Shown one piece after another: positions 1-8,402 of a DNA stretch of 64,000 nt; position 1 is the stretch's first letter; each line of letters opens with the position of its first letter. Both the position numbers and the translations under genes were made by a program. The notes under the pieces were generated by a model. That model was not told the origin of the DNA and searched no databases. It worked only from the letters and a program-made list of their open reading frames with translations. The DNA lies in assembly GCF_031202305.1 (NCBI RefSeq), contig NZ_CP101731.1, forward strand, positions 2,790,001 through 2,854,000, read 5' to 3'. Origin of the DNA: Pelagibacterium sp. 26DY04. Lineage in GTDB: Bacteria > Pseudomonadota > Alphaproteobacteria > Rhizobiales > Devosiaceae.

Positions 1-1
1 C

Positions 2-319
2 TGCTCGTTGTTCGTGATCGCCGCCGAGGCCTGGCTGATCGGAACCTCGATCCTTTTGATGAGCTTTGCCCTTCTGGGAACCTGGGGCGCGCTCTATGCC
101 TTCACCCCCGAGCTCTATCCCACCGAACGCCGCGCCACCGGCATGGGCGCCGCCAGCGCCATGGCCCGCCTCGGCGGTCTCCTGGCCCCGTCGCTGATGG
201 CCCTGGTTGTCACCCAGAGCTTTTCGGCCGCCATCGCCCTGTTCGCCCTTTTCCTGATCCTGGGCGCCGCAACCGCGTGGTTCATCGACACCGAAACGCG
301 GCAGACCGTCCTGAGCTGA
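2..319 (+). CDS. MFS transporter, C-terminal part (gene starts outside window)
   Basis: The C-terminal 105 or so residues of a membrane carrier whose start lies left of the window. About three hydrophobic segments are visible, and between the first two lies a cytoplasmic loop reading ELYPTERRATGMG. That loop is typical of the metabolite:proton symporter and niacin/aromatic-acid branches of the major facilitator superfamily. The protein would sit in the inner membrane and drive uptake or export with the proton gradient. The substrate cannot be deduced from this fragment. The gene ends about 35 bp before the LexA box of uvrB, so the two are probably separate transcripts. Confidence 0.75.
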   Translation, partial: CSLFVIAAEAWLIGTSILLMSFALLGTWGALYAFTPELYPTERRATGMGAASAMARLGGLLAPSLMALVVTQSFSAAIALFALFLILGAATAWFIDTETRQTVLS

Positions 320-352
320 CCATCCTCCTGACTCCCCCTGTCAGCAGCCCCC

Positions 353-367
353 GTTCCCATTGTGTTC
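353..367 (+). promoter_or_regulatory. LexA (SOS) box upstream of uvrB
   Basis: The sequence contains GTTC, seven bases (CCATTGT), then GTTC, an exact match to the alphaproteobacterial LexA operator GTTC-N7-GTTC. It ends 48 bp before the uvrB start codon, where an operator would overlap the promoter. Damage-induced expression of uvrB is therefore expected. Confidence 0.75.
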
Positions 368-415
368 CCGAGATGCTATTGAACTTAACCGACTCCGGAA
401 CGATATGGCTTTCCC

Positions 416-2911
416 ATGACCTCCGAAAAGAAGACCCCCGCCGGCCGGCCCGGAAAAGCTGACTTTTCCATCGACGATTTCATCAAGGAAATCGAAAAGG
501 CCGAGGACGCCGCCGCCTCGAAGCCCCTCTATGCCGAGCGCATGCGCAACAAGCGCCGCCTCGACCGCGAGGACGCTGCCGCCGCCGAGAAGAAAGCCGC
601 CAAAGGCCAGCCCGTCCGGCGCGAGGACAAAAAAGGTCGCTCCGAAGCCACCGGCATGAGCCTCAAGGCGCCGAAATCCAAGGCCAACTCCGTCGAGCGC
701 CCGACCAATCTCGACGGTTTCGCCGAAGCGCCCCAGGCCGGCTTCCACTCCCCCGCCACGGTGCAATCCACCGCCTCGGGCGTCTCGGCCACGGTCGCCG
801 CGCTGGAAAAGATCATCGCCGAGGGTCGCAAGGAGGTCGAGGGCACCAACGCCTGGAAGCCCCACCGCCCCGCGCGTCCCCTGAAGGACAAGGGCGGCAT
901 CCCCTTCCGCCTCGCGACCGACTACACCCCCTCCGGCGATCAGCCCACGGCCATCGCCGAGCTTGTCGAGGGCATCGAAAACGGCGAGACCGACCAGGTC
1001 CTGCTCGGCGTCACCGGCTCGGGCAAGACCTTCACCGCCGCCCAGGTGATCGCCCGCACCGGCCGCCCGGCGCTAATCCTGGCCCCCAACAAGACGCTGG
1101 CCGCCCAGCTCTATGGCGAGTTCAAGAACTTCTTCCCCGACAACGCGGTCGAATACTTCGTCTCCTATTACGACTACTACCAGCCCGAGGCCTACGTCCC
1201 GCGCACCGACACCTATATCGAAAAGGAATCCACCATCAACGAGCAGATCGACCGGATGCGCCACTCGGCCACCCGCGCGATCCTCGAGCGCGACGACGTG
1301 ATCATCGTCGCCTCGGTGTCCTGCATCTACGGCATCGGCTCGGTGGAAGACTACACCACCATGACCATCTGGCTCGAAAAGGGCCAGCGCATCAATCAGC
1401 GCGAATTGCTCAACGAGCTCGTCGCCCTGCAATACAAGCGCGGCGACATGGGCTTCGTGCGCGGCACGTTCCGCGTGCGTGGGGATACCATCGAAGTGTT
1501 CCCCGCCCACTATGACGACACCGCCTGGCGCATCACCATGTTCGGCGACGAGATCGAGCATATCGTCGAGTTCGACCCCCTCACCGGCAAGAAATCGGTC
1601 GAGCTCAACGCCGTCCGCGTCTTCGCCAACAGCCACCACGTCACCACCCGCACCACGATGAACGCGGCCATCAAGGAGATCAAGAAGGAGCTCCAGGCCC
1701 GCCTGCAGGAACTCAACGGCATGGGCCGGTTCCTGGAGGCCCAGCGCCTCGAACAGCGCACCCTGTTCGATCTCGAGATGATGGAAGCCACCGGCTCGTG
1801 CGCCGGCATCGAGAACTATTCGCGCTACTTCTCGGGCCGCAAGCCCGGCGAGCCGCCCCCCACGCTCTTCGAATACCTCCCCGACAACGCGCTGGTGTTC
1901 GTGGATGAATCCCACGTCACCATCGGTCAGCTCGGCGCCATGTATCGCGGCGACCTGCGCCGCAAGGCGACGCTGGCCGAATACGGCTTCCGCCTGCCCT
2001 CCTGCATGGACAACCGCCCCCTGCGCTTCGAGGAATGGAACGCCATGCGCCCGCAGACGGTCTATGTCTCGGCCACCCCCGGCGCCTGGGAAATGGACCA
2101 GACCGGCGGCGTCTTCGCCGAACAGGTCATCCGCCCCACCGGGCTGACCGACCCCGTCGTCGAAGTGCGCCCCGCCACCAACCAGGTGGACGACGTGGTG
2201 GACGAAATCCGCCAGACCACCGACAAGGGCTACCGCACCCTGGTCACCGTCCTCACCAAGAAGATGGCCGAGGACCTGACCGAATATCTGCACGAACAGG
2301 GCATCCGCGTGCGCTACATGCATTCGGACATCGACACCATCGAGCGCATCGAGATCATCCGCGATCTGCGCCTTGGCAATTTCGACGTCCTGGTCGGCAT
2401 CAACCTGTTGCGCGAAGGCCTCGACATCCCCGAATGCGGCCTCGTCGCCATCCTCGATGCCGACAAGGAAGGCTTCCTGCGCTCGGAAACCTCACTGATC
2501 CAAACCATCGGCCGCGCCGCCCGCAACGTCGACGGCAAGGTGATCCTCTACGCCGACACCATCACCGGTTCGATGGAACGCGCCCTGGCCGAAACCAACC
2601 GCCGCCGCGAAAAGCAATTGGCCTACAACGAGGCCCACGGCATCACCCCCCAATCGGTCAAGGCGCGGATCAACGACATCGTGGACAGCGTTTATGAACG
2701 CGACCACGTCTCGGTAAAGATCCGCCCGGGCAAGGACGGCAAGGACACTGTCCCCGTCGGCGCCAACCTCGCCGCTGTGATCAAGGACCTCGAACAGCAG
2801 ATGCGCGAGGCAGCGACGAATCTGGAATTCGAACAGGCGGCAAGGTTGCGCGATGAAATCAAGAAGCTGCGGGATATGGAGATGGATACGCTGGAGGGGC
2901 CCGGGGGGTAA
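416..2911 (+). CDS. uvrB: Excinuclease ABC subunit B
   Basis: UvrB is the damage-verifying helicase of nucleotide excision repair: it is loaded by UvrA and recruits UvrC. The core begins near residue 161 ([16 protein letters not shown]). The Walker A motif GVTGSGKT is at 198-205, the beta-hairpin that probes the damaged strand at about 247-270 ([10 protein letters not shown]), the VDESH box at 496-500, and a C-terminal UVR domain that contacts UvrC at about 785-825. At 831 residues it is about 150 longer than the usual 670. The extra part is a charged Lys/Ala/Glu-rich N-terminus, which I know from other Hyphomicrobiales UvrB proteins. A LexA box lies 48 bp upstream. uvrC is on the same strand 7.7 kb downstream, in a separate unit. 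Confidence 0.97.
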   Translation: MTSEKKTPAGRPGKADFSIDDFIKEIEKAEDAAASKPLYAERMRNKRRLDREDAAAAEKKAAKGQPVRREDKKGRSEATGMSLKAPKSKANSVERPTNLDGFAEAPQAGFHSPATVQSTASGVSATVAALEKIIAEGRKEVEGTNAWKPHRPARPLKDKGGIPFRLATDYTPSGDQPTAIAELVEGIENGETDQVLLGVTGSGKTFTAAQVIARTGRPALILAPNKTLAAQLYGEFKNFFPDNAVEYFVSYYDYYQPEAYVPRTDTYIEKESTINEQIDRMRHSATRAILERDDVIIVASVSCIYGIGSVEDYTTMTIWLEKGQRINQRELLNELVALQYKRGDMGFVRGTFRVRGDTIEVFPAHYDDTAWRITMFGDEIEHIVEFDPLTGKKSVELNAVRVFANSHHVTTRTTMNAAIKEIKKELQARLQELNGMGRFLEAQRLEQRTLFDLEMMEATGSCAGIENYSRYFSGRKPGEPPPTLFEYLPDNALVFVDESHVTIGQLGAMYRGDLRRKATLAEYGFRLPSCMDNRPLRFEEWNAMRPQTVYVSATPGAWEMDQTGGVFAEQVIRPTGLTDPVVEVRPATNQVDDVVDEIRQTTDKGYRTLVTVLTKKMAEDLTEYLHEQGIRVRYMHSDIDTIERIEIIRDLRLGNFDVLVGINLLREGLDIPECGLVAILDADKEGFLRSETSLIQTIGRAARNVDGKVILYADTITGSMERALAETNRRREKQLAYNEAHGITPQSVKARINDIVDSVYERDHVSVKIRPGKDGKDTVPVGANLAAVIKDLEQQMREAATNLEFEQAARLRDEIKKLRDMEMDTLEGPGG

Positions 2912-2953
2912 CGCCCACACCGCCCGCCCCCGCTCGCTCCCTCTCGATCGTCG

Positions 2954-2980
2954 CCCGCGGGCTTGACCCGCGGGTCTTTC
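2954..2980 (+). terminator. Palindromic hairpin after uvrB
   Basis: Two CCCGCGGG arms separated by CTTGA form an 8-bp stem followed by TCTTTCTC. It could end the uvrB transcript, although the T tract is broken. The CTTGA loop between G/C arms also resembles the GTCATCCCGG palindromic repeats found elsewhere in the window, so it may simply be a short relative of those. Confidence 0.45.
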
Positions 2981-3158
2981 TCATTGTGCCTTCGCCACTA
3001 TCCCTGAAACAAAAAACTCAGGCTATAGGTATGCGCATAAACATCGCCGACACTCCGCGAGCTGCGCTCTTCTTCCTTCCCAATGTCCATCTGTGAGCGG
3101 TATCAACAGACAATTGCGCCTGTATCTTGCTCAGCCTTCAATCAGACGGCAAATTCGG

Positions 3159-4934
3159 ATGAATGATTGGGGGAAAGCCGTGGATAATATCAGATTTTCG
3201 TCGGTGCGGTTTAATGGGTATAAAGCGTTGGCCGCGTACTCGGTTCGACTATCCCACATGAACATATTGGTGGGGGCGAATAACAATGGCAAATCTACAA
3301 TCGTAGGCGCATTCCGTGTCCTCTCCCAAGGGCTCCGCCAAATGCGCTCAAAAAAGGCTACATCGATACTTAGCCCAGCCGGGCACGTGCCGGGGTGGCG
3401 TATTCCGGACGATGCCTTGCCAATATCATCTGAGAACATCCATACCAATTATGAAGATATTTCCACAACTGTTGAGTTTCGCGCCTCTGGAAACTTGACT
3501 TTAACCCTGTTTTTCCCCCCAGAGGGGGATTGTTACATATTTGGACTGCGAGACGGCCACTATCTACGCAATCCGCAAGAGGTAAAAAGCTTGGACTGGA
3601 TGTTCGAGTTGTGCCGGTTCTAGGTCCCCTAGAGCACCGCGAGCCAAAGGTTTCTGAGGAAACCGTCAGGAAGAACCTTCTTACCACGAGGGCATCCCGA
3701 AATTTCCGAAATTACTGGCTTCGGAACAACGAAGGGTTCGATGATTTCGCGGACCTAGTGAAAAAAGATCTGGCCAGGAATGGAGATTAGCCCACCTGAA
3801 GAAATAGACGACATCGTGGCAATGTTCTGCAAAGAGCATAGAATGGACAGAGAGTTATATTGGTCCGGGTTTGGGTTTCAGATTTGGCTCCAGCTTCTCA
3901 CGCATATTGTTTGATCTGGAGACGCATCTATACTTATTGTTGACGAACCTGAGCTTTATCTTCATCCAGATGTTCAAAGGAAGCTACTTTCAATTCTCAG
4001 AGAGGTCGGGCCGGATATTGTTATTGCCACGCATTCTACAGAAATAATGAGCGAGGCCGATCCCTCGGAAATTCTCGTCGTCGAGAAGTCCAAGAAGCAT
4101 GCTGAGCGATTAAGAGATGTCGAAGGTGTGCAGACCGCCCTCGTTTCCGTCGGGTCAGTTCAAAACATCACCCTAACTAGGCTTGCCCAGAACAGACGCG
4201 TTCTGTTTGCCGAGGGAGATACCGATTTTCGATTGATACGGCGCTTCGCTCGCGCCTTGGGTTATCAAGCCATTGCGTCCGGTACAGCATTTACAACACT
4301 AGAGTCTGGCGGTTTCTCAGGTTGGCACAAGGTCCGCGGCCTAGCAGCCTCTTTTCAAGAGGCACTTGGCTTCGATCTAAGAATTGGAGCAATTTTTGAT
4401 CGCGACTACTGGTGCGATGAAGAAGTCGCATACGTAGAAACTGAGCTGTCAAAACATATTGGCTACTGGCACATCCATTCTTGCAAGGAAATCGAGAATT
4501 ATTTGCTCGTTCCTGCGGCGGTCCAACGCGCACTTCTTTCCTCAATACGGGACAAAGACTCACGCTACGGCACAAGCACCAATATTGATCTATCGGCAGA
4601 AGAAATTTTTCGCGACGTAACCGACCCGCTGCAGAACAAACTACGAGCTCAGTTCATAGCCAAGCGCCAGGAATTTTTTAAGAAAACGTCCAAAAATCCT
4701 GCGACGTTGGCTGAAGAGGCGAGCCAATTGTTTGATACCAAATGGTTCGATATGAATCAGAGATATAAGATAGTCCCCGGCAAAAAAGTTCTTGCTGATG
4801 TGCGGACCGTCATTTCGGACAGGTACGGCGTCAGCCTTACTGATCATAGGATCGTGTCATCGTTCCAAAAAGTTGAGTTTCCTAAAGAAATGGTAGAGCT
4901 TCTAGAGAAGTTGGAGGCGTTTAGACTCTCATAG
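3159..4934 (+). pseudogene. Decayed OLD-like AAA ATPase with TOPRIM domain
   Basis: Three reading-frame pieces together make one recognisable protein. Piece 1 carries an SMC/RecF-like N-terminus with Walker A GANNNGKST. Piece 2 (about 3595-3765) continues the linker. Piece 3 gives the Walker B region ILIVDEPELYLHPD, an ATHSTE switch, and a TOPRIM-like nuclease domain (LFAEGDTDF, then FDRDYW). The gene is broken by a frame change near the A-run at about 3587, a second at the six-A run at 3761-3766 (one A fewer would restore the frame), and an in-frame TGA at 3912 where CGA (Arg) would fit. The start is ATG 3159 or GTG 3180. Base composition is clearly more AT-rich than the neighbours, which suggests acquired DNA. 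Relatives act in phage or plasmid defence, but this copy is probably inactive. Confidence 0.8.
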
Positions 4935-5022
4935 AACGACTATTCGACACGCTGGAGACGACGGCCGATCATATCTTATCCCCACTCCTCCAACGCCTTT
5001 TATCTTTCCTGTCATCCATGCG

Positions 5023-5056
5023 CCGGCACACGGAGGTTCGCGCCTCAATGTGCCGG
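5023..5056 (+). promoter_or_regulatory. Long inverted repeat in the leader of the next gene
   Basis: CCGGCACA pairs perfectly with TGTGCCGG, and the enclosed bases allow a further GGAG/CTCC helix. It ends 25 bp before the start codon at 5082 and about 13 bp before its Shine-Dalgarno. It could be an attenuator, an operator, or the terminator of the upstream pseudogene, but it has no T tract. Confidence 0.4.
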
Positions 5057-5081
5057 AACATAAGTCGACAAGGAGCAACCC

Positions 5082-5648
5082 ATGTCCCGCCAACGCAAAT
5101 CCACTCACGCCCCTGCACAACCCGTTGAGGCCCACGCCGCCTACGCAGCCCTAACCGCCCGCCTCACCGCCTTCCAAACCGAAATCTCCGCCCAGGCCAA
5201 ATCCCGCGCCGCCCATGAGGCTCCGATTGCCACGCGCGCCATGGCCGCCGATCTCATCGCGCAGATGTCGCGCTTGATGCACCGCGCCACCGAGGCGCGC
5301 GGCCTGCCGCAGCTTCCCACCGACCGCCCCGTCACTCTCTCCGAACTCTCTATCGCCTTCGCCCAGACCCATCACGCCTTTGATGCCTTCGGCAAGCGTA
5401 TGGGCTATGACCAGCCCGTTGCCGATGCCGAAAGCGAGCGTCGAACCACCGAACTGCGCAATGACCTGGTGCGCATGATGAACGTCAGGATCATCATGGG
5501 CATCCGGACGGGCTATCTCGTTCCCAGCGGCAATCAATACGATGACGAAAAAGGCGAACTGTGCCAGCAATTCGAGGCGATCGTCGATCGTCTCGAACTT
5601 ATCGTCAAAGAAGAAGCCCTGCCCGATCCCAACGAGAAGTGGTTCTAG
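5082..5648 (+). CDS. Hypothetical protein, 188 residues
   Basis: I do not recognise this protein. It is soluble and mainly helical by composition, with an Ala-rich N-terminal 60 residues and a charged C-terminus (NDLVRMMNVRIIMG, then EAIVDRLELIVKEE). There is no signal peptide or membrane segment. The start at ATG 5082 is well supported by AAGGAG seven bases upstream. Base composition matches the GC-rich chromosome, unlike the pseudogene before it. It stands alone between the decayed ATPase and a repeat-rich gap, so context gives no function. Confidence 0.7.
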   Translation: MSRQRKSTHAPAQPVEAHAAYAALTARLTAFQTEISAQAKSRAAHEAPIATRAMAADLIAQMSRLMHRATEARGLPQLPTDRPVTLSELSIAFAQTHHAFDAFGKRMGYDQPVADAESERRTTELRNDLVRMMNVRIIMGIRTGYLVPSGNQYDDEKGELCQQFEAIVDRLELIVKEEALPDPNEKWF

Positions 5649-5726
5649 GCTCTCAAACGCCATGACCGCGAGCAGAGGTATGCGCTCCGTTTTCGGTTCT
5701 TATTGCCACACCGCCCCGTCCACCGC

Positions 5727-5823
5727 GTCATCCCGGACTTGATCCGGGATCCAGTACACTCAGTGATTGGGATTGAGCCGCACCGCTGCCGTTTACTGGA
5801 TCCCGGCTCGAGGCCGGGATGAC
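5727..5823. repeat. Composite palindromic repeat, GTCATCCCGG family
   Basis: Two GC-rich hairpins face each other. The left begins GTCATCCCGG, the right ends CCGGGATGAC, and the inner flanks GGATCCAGTA and TACTGGATCC also pair, so the whole 97 bp can fold into one cruciform. The same element is at 28413-28510, and left halves are at 27526 and 28036. Such repeats occur in many copies in alphaproteobacterial intergenic DNA. Confidence 0.8.
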
Positions 5824-5923
5824 AGTGAGTGTTTGAGGCAACGCGCTGCTCCCTCTCCAGCTTGTCATTGCGGGATTCATTCCCGGAATCCAGTTCCCGC
5901 CTCTCCGCAAACACCCGCACGAG

Positions 5924-6329
5924 AAAAACTTATCCCCGCCCTCACCGCTTCCCCCATACTCCTCCTCACGACCTCGCGCCGGACGCATGCGCAACGAACG
6001 TGTGGCGGGGTTGGATCGGGTCCGATGGGAGTCGTCCCAGCGGAGGCCCAAAGCGGACAGATGGCCGGATGTGGATAACAGGTGTGGGCGGGGCCAAAAG
6101 CTCCAATCACTCCCACATCGCACCGGGGAAACCCGGAGGGGCAGCGAGAGGGCGGCCGGGAGGTTGGCAGAAAAAGTGGTTCCCACTTTTTCGGTTCGAC
6201 CAACCGACCCACTAAAACCTCTCAACAACCCCCAGCCCGAGAAGCCGCCATAAGCCAAAAACCCCGGTCGCGTGGGGCGATGACCGCTTCATATACATAA
6301 AACCATGCGGAGCGCTCATCGCCCCATGC
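5924..6329 (+). ncRNA. Candidate structured RNA, copy A
   Basis: This non-coding stretch shares several long blocks with 28530-28890, including 34 identical bases at 6045-6078 and 34 at 6223-6256. Predicted helices on the + strand: 5934-5940 with 6004-6010; a hairpin at 6018-6049 with a GTCG loop; a five-pair stem with a GAAA loop at 6123-6136; and a 14-pair terminal stem at 6270-6283 with 6316-6329, containing an inner six-pair helix. Copies A and B differ by paired changes in two of these helices. Copy A carries an extra segment near 6150-6215 that includes a common AAAAAGTGG/CCACTTTTT hairpin. No matching family is known to me. It is not RNase P, tmRNA or SRP RNA by their signature sequences. 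The next gene starts 208 bp downstream. Confidence 0.55.
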
Positions 6330-6407
6330 CGTCCAATCACCCTCCGAGGCCCCCGGCCATCGGATGCTTCAGCGCGCCTTGTGTCTCCAGCCGCGCCGCA
6401 CACTTAA

Positions 6408-6451
6408 CCCTCGCCCCTCCGGGGAGAGGGTGGCCGGCAGGCGGGTGAGGG
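6408..6451. repeat. Palindromic repeat, GGGGAGAGGG family
   Basis: CCCTCGCCCCTCCGGGGAGAGGG forms a hairpin and is followed by GGTGAGGG. This is a variant of the short GC-rich repeats that also occur at 12.5, 19.8-20.2 and 27.6-28.3 kb. No gene is visible in 5649-6536, which holds only repeats and the candidate RNA. Confidence 0.7.
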
Positions 6452-6536
6452 CCACGGCGCTGGAGGTGGTTCCACACGCAACCGCTCTGCCCTGCCAACC
6501 GTTTCCCTCCCGAACCCCAAACCCCGGAGACGACAT

Positions 6537-7040
6537 ATGACCACGGAACACGCCGACCGCCTCTCCCCCGCCGAGACCGAGGACAAGATCTGGAAGCTCG
6601 CCGGCGATATCCGCATCTGCATGCTCACCACCTGGTCGGGCTCCGAGCAGCATTCGCGCCCGCTCGCGGCCACCCTCGATCGCGACGCGCACGCCGTCTA
6701 TTTCCTCGTCGATCAATCCGGCCACAAGAACGATGAGATCGCGCGGTTCCCCGAAGTCTCCTGCGCCTTCGTGGACAAGGGCGCCAACAATTACGTGGTG
6801 ATCGCCGGCGAGGCCACCGTCACCAACGACCGCGCCAAGATCAAGGACATCTGGAACGATTTCGCCAAGGCCTGGTGGGAAGACGAGAACGATCCCTCCA
6901 TCCGCCTCCTGACCGTAAAACCCTCGCGCGGCGAACTATGGGACGGCCCCAACGGCCCCGTCGCCATGGCCAAACTCGCCTTCGCCGCCGCCACCGGCAA
7001 GGGCCCGGACATGGGCGAATCCGGCAAGACGCGGATGTGA
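6537..7040 (+). CDS. Pyridoxamine 5'-phosphate oxidase family (general stress) protein
   Basis: A 167-residue split-barrel flavin-binding protein of the general stress protein 26 type. The core runs from IRICMLTTW through HSRPLAATLD, AVYFLVDQS, and VSCAFVDKGANNYVVIAGEA. It ends with the WWEDENDPSIRLLTV helix and a glycine-rich tail. Family members bind FMN, F420 or haem-related cofactors and are cytosolic. True PdxH activity is not expected because the PLP-binding C-terminus is absent. The gene stands alone, with its ATG close after a repeat region, and no operon partner is seen. Confidence 0.85.
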   Translation: MTTEHADRLSPAETEDKIWKLAGDIRICMLTTWSGSEQHSRPLAATLDRDAHAVYFLVDQSGHKNDEIARFPEVSCAFVDKGANNYVVIAGEATVTNDRAKIKDIWNDFAKAWWEDENDPSIRLLTVKPSRGELWDGPNGPVAMAKLAFAAATGKGPDMGESGKTRM

Positions 7041-7402
7041 GGGGAATAATGCTGGCGACCAACCGTTATGGAAACGCATGATGAGGTGGAAACCGTCCGA
7101 ATGGACGAGCGAAGCGAGGACCCCGCGCGACGTTTCGCGCGCCCCGTCGGAGGGTGAGAAGCGGTTCGGCGCAGCCGAAGTTAAAGCTCCGGTGGAGCTT
7201 TGACAGCGACGAACGCCGGGAGCGCTATGCGCGACGGCCGGGCAACGCGCGGTATAGCGCGGTCCTGGCGCGGCATGCTGCGAACGGTGCGGCCCGTGAG
7301 ACAAAATAAACACCTCATTCAGCGTGGGTTCAGGTGGCAAATCGTTAAATGCGTCCCAAGGCAGGCGAAAACCTGCCAGCTAACTCGATGGGAGAAGTCG
7401 AA
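7041..7402 (+). other. Intergenic region with a series of hairpins
   Basis: No gene is supported here. Three hairpins follow one another: GCGCGA/TCGCGC at 7125-7140, TTCGGC/GCCGAA at 7165-7179 and AAAGCTCC/GGAGCTTT at 7183-7201 (three-base loop). A fourth, GGCAGG/CCTGCC with a CGAAAA loop at 7360-7377, lies in the leader of the next gene just ahead of its ribosome binding site. The first three may be a dispersed repeat or part of a small RNA. Confidence 0.45.
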
Positions 7403-7876
7403 ATGGCTCTTGGAAAAACTGCAATAAAGGGCGGCCTCGCCGCCTTGATGGTCGCGGCGATGTCTGCCGGCGCATTCGCCTGGGAAGCCGTCGCGACGAC
7501 CTCCGTCAACGTGCGCTCCGGCCCCGGCACCAATTTCCGCGTGGTCGAAGTGCTCCAGCGCGGTGAAGTGGTCGATGTGGAATACTGCCGTTCCGGCTGG
7601 TGTTTCCTCGATCTGGGCTGGAACGGCAATGGCTGGACCTCTCAGCGCTACCTCGCCGAGGCTGGCGGCTGGCGTCCGAACCCGCCGCGCCCGCAGCCCC
7701 CGCACTGGGTCAACCCGCCCCGTCCGCCGCACTGGGGCAACTACCCGCGGCCTCCGCATTGGGGTCACCCGCGCCCGCCCCATTGGGACGACGATGATTG
7801 GCGTCCCCGGCCTCCGGGCAACAGCGAGGTGTGCTTCAACGGTCCCAACGGCTATTTCTGCATCGGCGACAGTTAA
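7403..7876 (+). CDS. Secreted SH3b-domain protein with Pro/His/Trp repeats
   Basis: A 157-residue protein starting at ATG 7403 (GGGAGAAG upstream), which places a clean signal peptide at residues 1-26. Residues 29-84 form a bacterial SH3 domain (TTSVNVRSGPGTNFRVV), a fold often used to bind peptidoglycan or peptides in the periplasm. A low-complexity tail at 90-138 repeats the unit RPPHWG with small changes. The last 20 residues contain two cysteines (VCFNGPNGYFC) that may form a disulfide, as may C62/C67 in the SH3 domain. Function is not known. Periplasmic or cell-wall location is inferred. Confidence 0.8.
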   Translation: MALGKTAIKGGLAALMVAAMSAGAFAWEAVATTSVNVRSGPGTNFRVVEVLQRGEVVDVEYCRSGWCFLDLGWNGNGWTSQRYLAEAGGWRPNPPRPQPPHWVNPPRPPHWGNYPRPPHWGHPRPPHWDDDDWRPRPPGNSEVCFNGPNGYFCIGDS

Positions 7877-7888
7877 GCAAAAACCGAT

Positions 7889-7915
7889 ACGGTCGGAGCG
7901 TTTTTTCGCTCCGGC
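7889..7915 (+). terminator. Hairpin after the SH3 gene
   Basis: CGGAGCG and CGCTCCG flank six T residues, making a 7-bp stem 13 bp after the stop codon. The T run is in the loop and not after the stem, so it is not a textbook terminator, but its position fits transcript ending or 3'-end protection. Confidence 0.4.
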
Positions 7916-7980
7916 CGCATTGTCTTGCCACCACCTCGACACAATATGCTAGCCACTCAATCTTGTCCGAGGGCCTGCAT

Positions 7981-8196
7981 ATGAAATCCTACGTCAAGCT
8001 TTCCTCCGGTCTCATGCTCGCCGGCATCGGCTCGGTGGCCCTCGAACGCGCCATTGCTTCGGGCATGTCCTCTTCCGGCATGCACCTGCCCGCCGGCTCC
8101 GGCTGGGTCCTCTCGATCCTCGCCCTCGCCCCTCTCGCCCTCATTTCTGCCGGCGTGCTCGTTTACCTGGGCGGTGCCGTCCTGGGCCTCAAATGA
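7981..8196 (+). CDS. Small membrane protein, 71 residues
   Basis: The start at ATG 7981 is chosen because it gives a compact membrane protein beginning MKSYVKLSSGLMLAG; longer readings add no recognisable sequence. Two hydrophobic segments are separated by a Ser/Gly/Met-rich loop. The stop overlaps the next start as ATGA, so both genes are translated together. No known domain is apparent. An envelope role is only a guess from the membrane segments. Confidence 0.6.
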   Translation: MKSYVKLSSGLMLAGIGSVALERAIASGMSSSGMHLPAGSGWVLSILALAPLALISAGVLVYLGGAVLGLK

Positions 8197-8402
8197 GCCT
8201 GCAACGCTGGGGCTTGGCCTTCCTTCAGCTTGGAGCCCTGCTCCTGGCGATCGGCCTGCTGCCTGCGGCATTCATGGCGATCTTCCTGCCATCGACGCCC
8301 GCGCTGATCCCCGCGCTGTTGAGTGTCTCGGTCGCCCCGCCCGGCGCCGTCTGCTTTACCGCCGGCCTTCTGATCTGGGGGATTGGCCTGGTGCGGCGGT
8401 AG
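8193..8402 (+). CDS. Small membrane protein, 69 residues
   Basis: It starts inside the stop of the preceding gene (ATGA overlap). It has two hydrophobic segments, about residues 7-30 and 45-67, separated by a short proline-containing loop, and ends in Arg-Arg. I do not recognise a family. The 3' end overlaps the convergent EamA gene by 47 bp. Because it is short and overlaps, its reality rests mainly on the tight coupling with the upstream small membrane gene. Confidence 0.5.
   Translation: MSLQRWGLAFLQLGALLLAIGLLPAAFMAIFLPSTPALIPALLSVSVAPPGAVCFTAGLLIWGIGLVRR

Noticed and set aside
6045..6078. A replication origin, because of DnaA-box sequences
   Set aside because: Only isolated boxes are present, with no AT-rich unwinding region and no dnaA, hemE or parAB genes nearby.
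5924..6329. The repeated element as RNase P RNA, tmRNA or SRP RNA
   Set aside because: The defining sequences (for example GAGGAAAGTCC of RNase P, the GGAAG loop of SRP RNA) are absent, and a second paralogous copy would be unusual.
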